Origin: an uncultured Rhodospirillales bacterium | GTDB taxonomy: Bacteria; Pseudomonadota; Alphaproteobacteria; Azospirillales; Azospirillaceae | Reading direction: 5' to 3' | Assembly: GCA_903927615.1 (NCBI GenBank) | Contig: CAIYNU010000021.1 | Coordinates: forward strand, 1-39,623 | Length of the DNA: 39,623 nucleotides | Shown here: positions 39,280-39,623 of the stretch, piece by piece | How the letters are laid out: every line of letters begins with the position of its first letter | Numbering within the stretch: the first letter of the stretch is position 1 | The notes under the pieces: generated by a model | The model's input: only the letters and a program-made list of their open reading frames with translations | Database searches by the model: none | Told to the model about the DNA's origin: nothing | Made by a program: the position numbers and the translations under genes

Positions 39280-39520
39280 GATGACCTCCTCGGAAGTTCA
39301 ATATTTATTCTAGCATCGCTGTTTGCAAAGCGGTACCGGAAACGCAGCTTGACGAGCGGGTGTGGGATTTTTGCCAATAAAATCAAAACTTTTTCAAATA
39401 GCTTTGTTATCAAAGTAAACAGATATCACCGTAAGGTAGCGAGGTCTTATATATTCTAAGAGATACTGATACCATCTAGCGGCATCACTATGTGACGTTG
39501 TAATCGGTCGTAATGCCAGT
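39280..39520. other. AT-rich region upstream of the chemoreceptor gene
   Basis: With the palindromes that follow, this is a 344-base gene-free stretch. It is AT-rich (notably 39366-39460), unlike most of the window. Minus-strand TTGCAA, 17 bases, AATATT near 39300-39330 is a weak promoter candidate for the chemoreceptor. Confidence 0.35.
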
Positions 39521-39548
39521 TCCCGCTGATAGGAACCTATCAGCGGGA
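39521..39548. repeat. Palindrome related to the dispersed 41-bp element
   Basis: TCCCGCTGATAGG-AA-CCTATCAGCGGGA, a perfect 13-bp stem. It is preceded by GCCAGT, so the left side reads like a variant of the ATACCAGTTCCCG... arm of the 41-bp element that follows 34 bases later. Confidence 0.75.
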
Positions 39549-39582
39549 CGCCGCACGAGCGGCGCGGCGGCAGTCGCCGCCG

Positions 39583-39623
39583 ATACCAGTTCCCGATGAG
39601 TTGGGCTCATCGGGAACTGGTAT
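39583..39623. repeat. 41-bp dispersed palindrome, copy 2
   Basis: ATACCAGTTCCCGATGAG, loop TTGGG, CTCATCGGGAACTGGTAT: perfect 18-bp arms ending exactly at the window edge. Its reverse complement matches copy 1 (16980-17020) with one mismatch. The element may continue past the window. Confidence 0.9.

Overview
The window is high-GC chromosomal DNA of an alphaproteobacterium, most likely a member of the Rhodospirillales. The basis is gene content and order: DUF4164-like gene/zapA/6S RNA/fau/ymdB; mdh-sucCD-sucA-sucB-lpd as one TCA cluster; a long RNase R; rpmG of the cysteine-free type. The intergenic repeats (palindromes and GGGGC...GCCCC units) are of a kind common in that order. No tRNA, rRNA, transposase, phage gene or CRISPR array was seen. 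The species cannot be named from sequence alone.

Layout. 1-2150: intergenic repeat, a lone formyltransferase-fold protein and a periplasmic MlaC/Ttg2D-family lipid-binding protein. 2151-6457: gap (minus), then the plus-strand cell-division/folate cluster (DUF4164-like, zapA, 6S RNA, fau, ymdB-type phosphodiesterase), then rpsD converging from the right under a clear sigma70 promoter. 6674-12735: an unrecognised 384-residue protein, an HPt phosphotransfer protein with a Trp-rich tandem repeat, a triple-PAS GGDEF/EAL protein whose GGDEF site is degenerate, and a pair of small genes (HRDC domain; Tat-exported). 12886-15227: a minus-strand run of LOG, AMIN/Sel1 protein and cobU. 15412-16928: two translationally coupled c-type cytochromes. 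17066-20192: a subtilisin-type autotransporter and a conserved protein of unknown role.

20499-29655 is the TCA cluster, transcribed right to left in the order mdh, sucC, sucD, sucA, sucB, lpd. It converts 2-oxoglutarate to succinate and oxidises malate, and it carries the E3 of the 2-oxoglutarate dehydrogenase complex. Four of its five junctions hold a strong stem-loop; the fifth (sucC/sucD) is a one-base overlap with translational coupling. sucC as given is frameshifted in a C6 tract near its N-terminus.

29911-39623: a YbjN-domain protein, rpmG (with a promoter followed by a terminator-like hairpin inside its leader), an S41 carboxy-terminal protease lipoprotein, RNase R, a low-GC hemerythrin-like protein, an inositol-monophosphatase-family protein and a methyl-accepting chemotaxis protein. 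The window ends in a perfect 41-bp palindrome whose sister copy lies at 16980-17020.

No clearly new multi-gene system is evident. The best leads are the rpmG leader attenuator-like structure, the stem-loop series in the suc operon, the sucC frameshift, the HRDC/Tat gene pair, the hemerythrin with substituted ligand positions, and the dispersed palindromic element.
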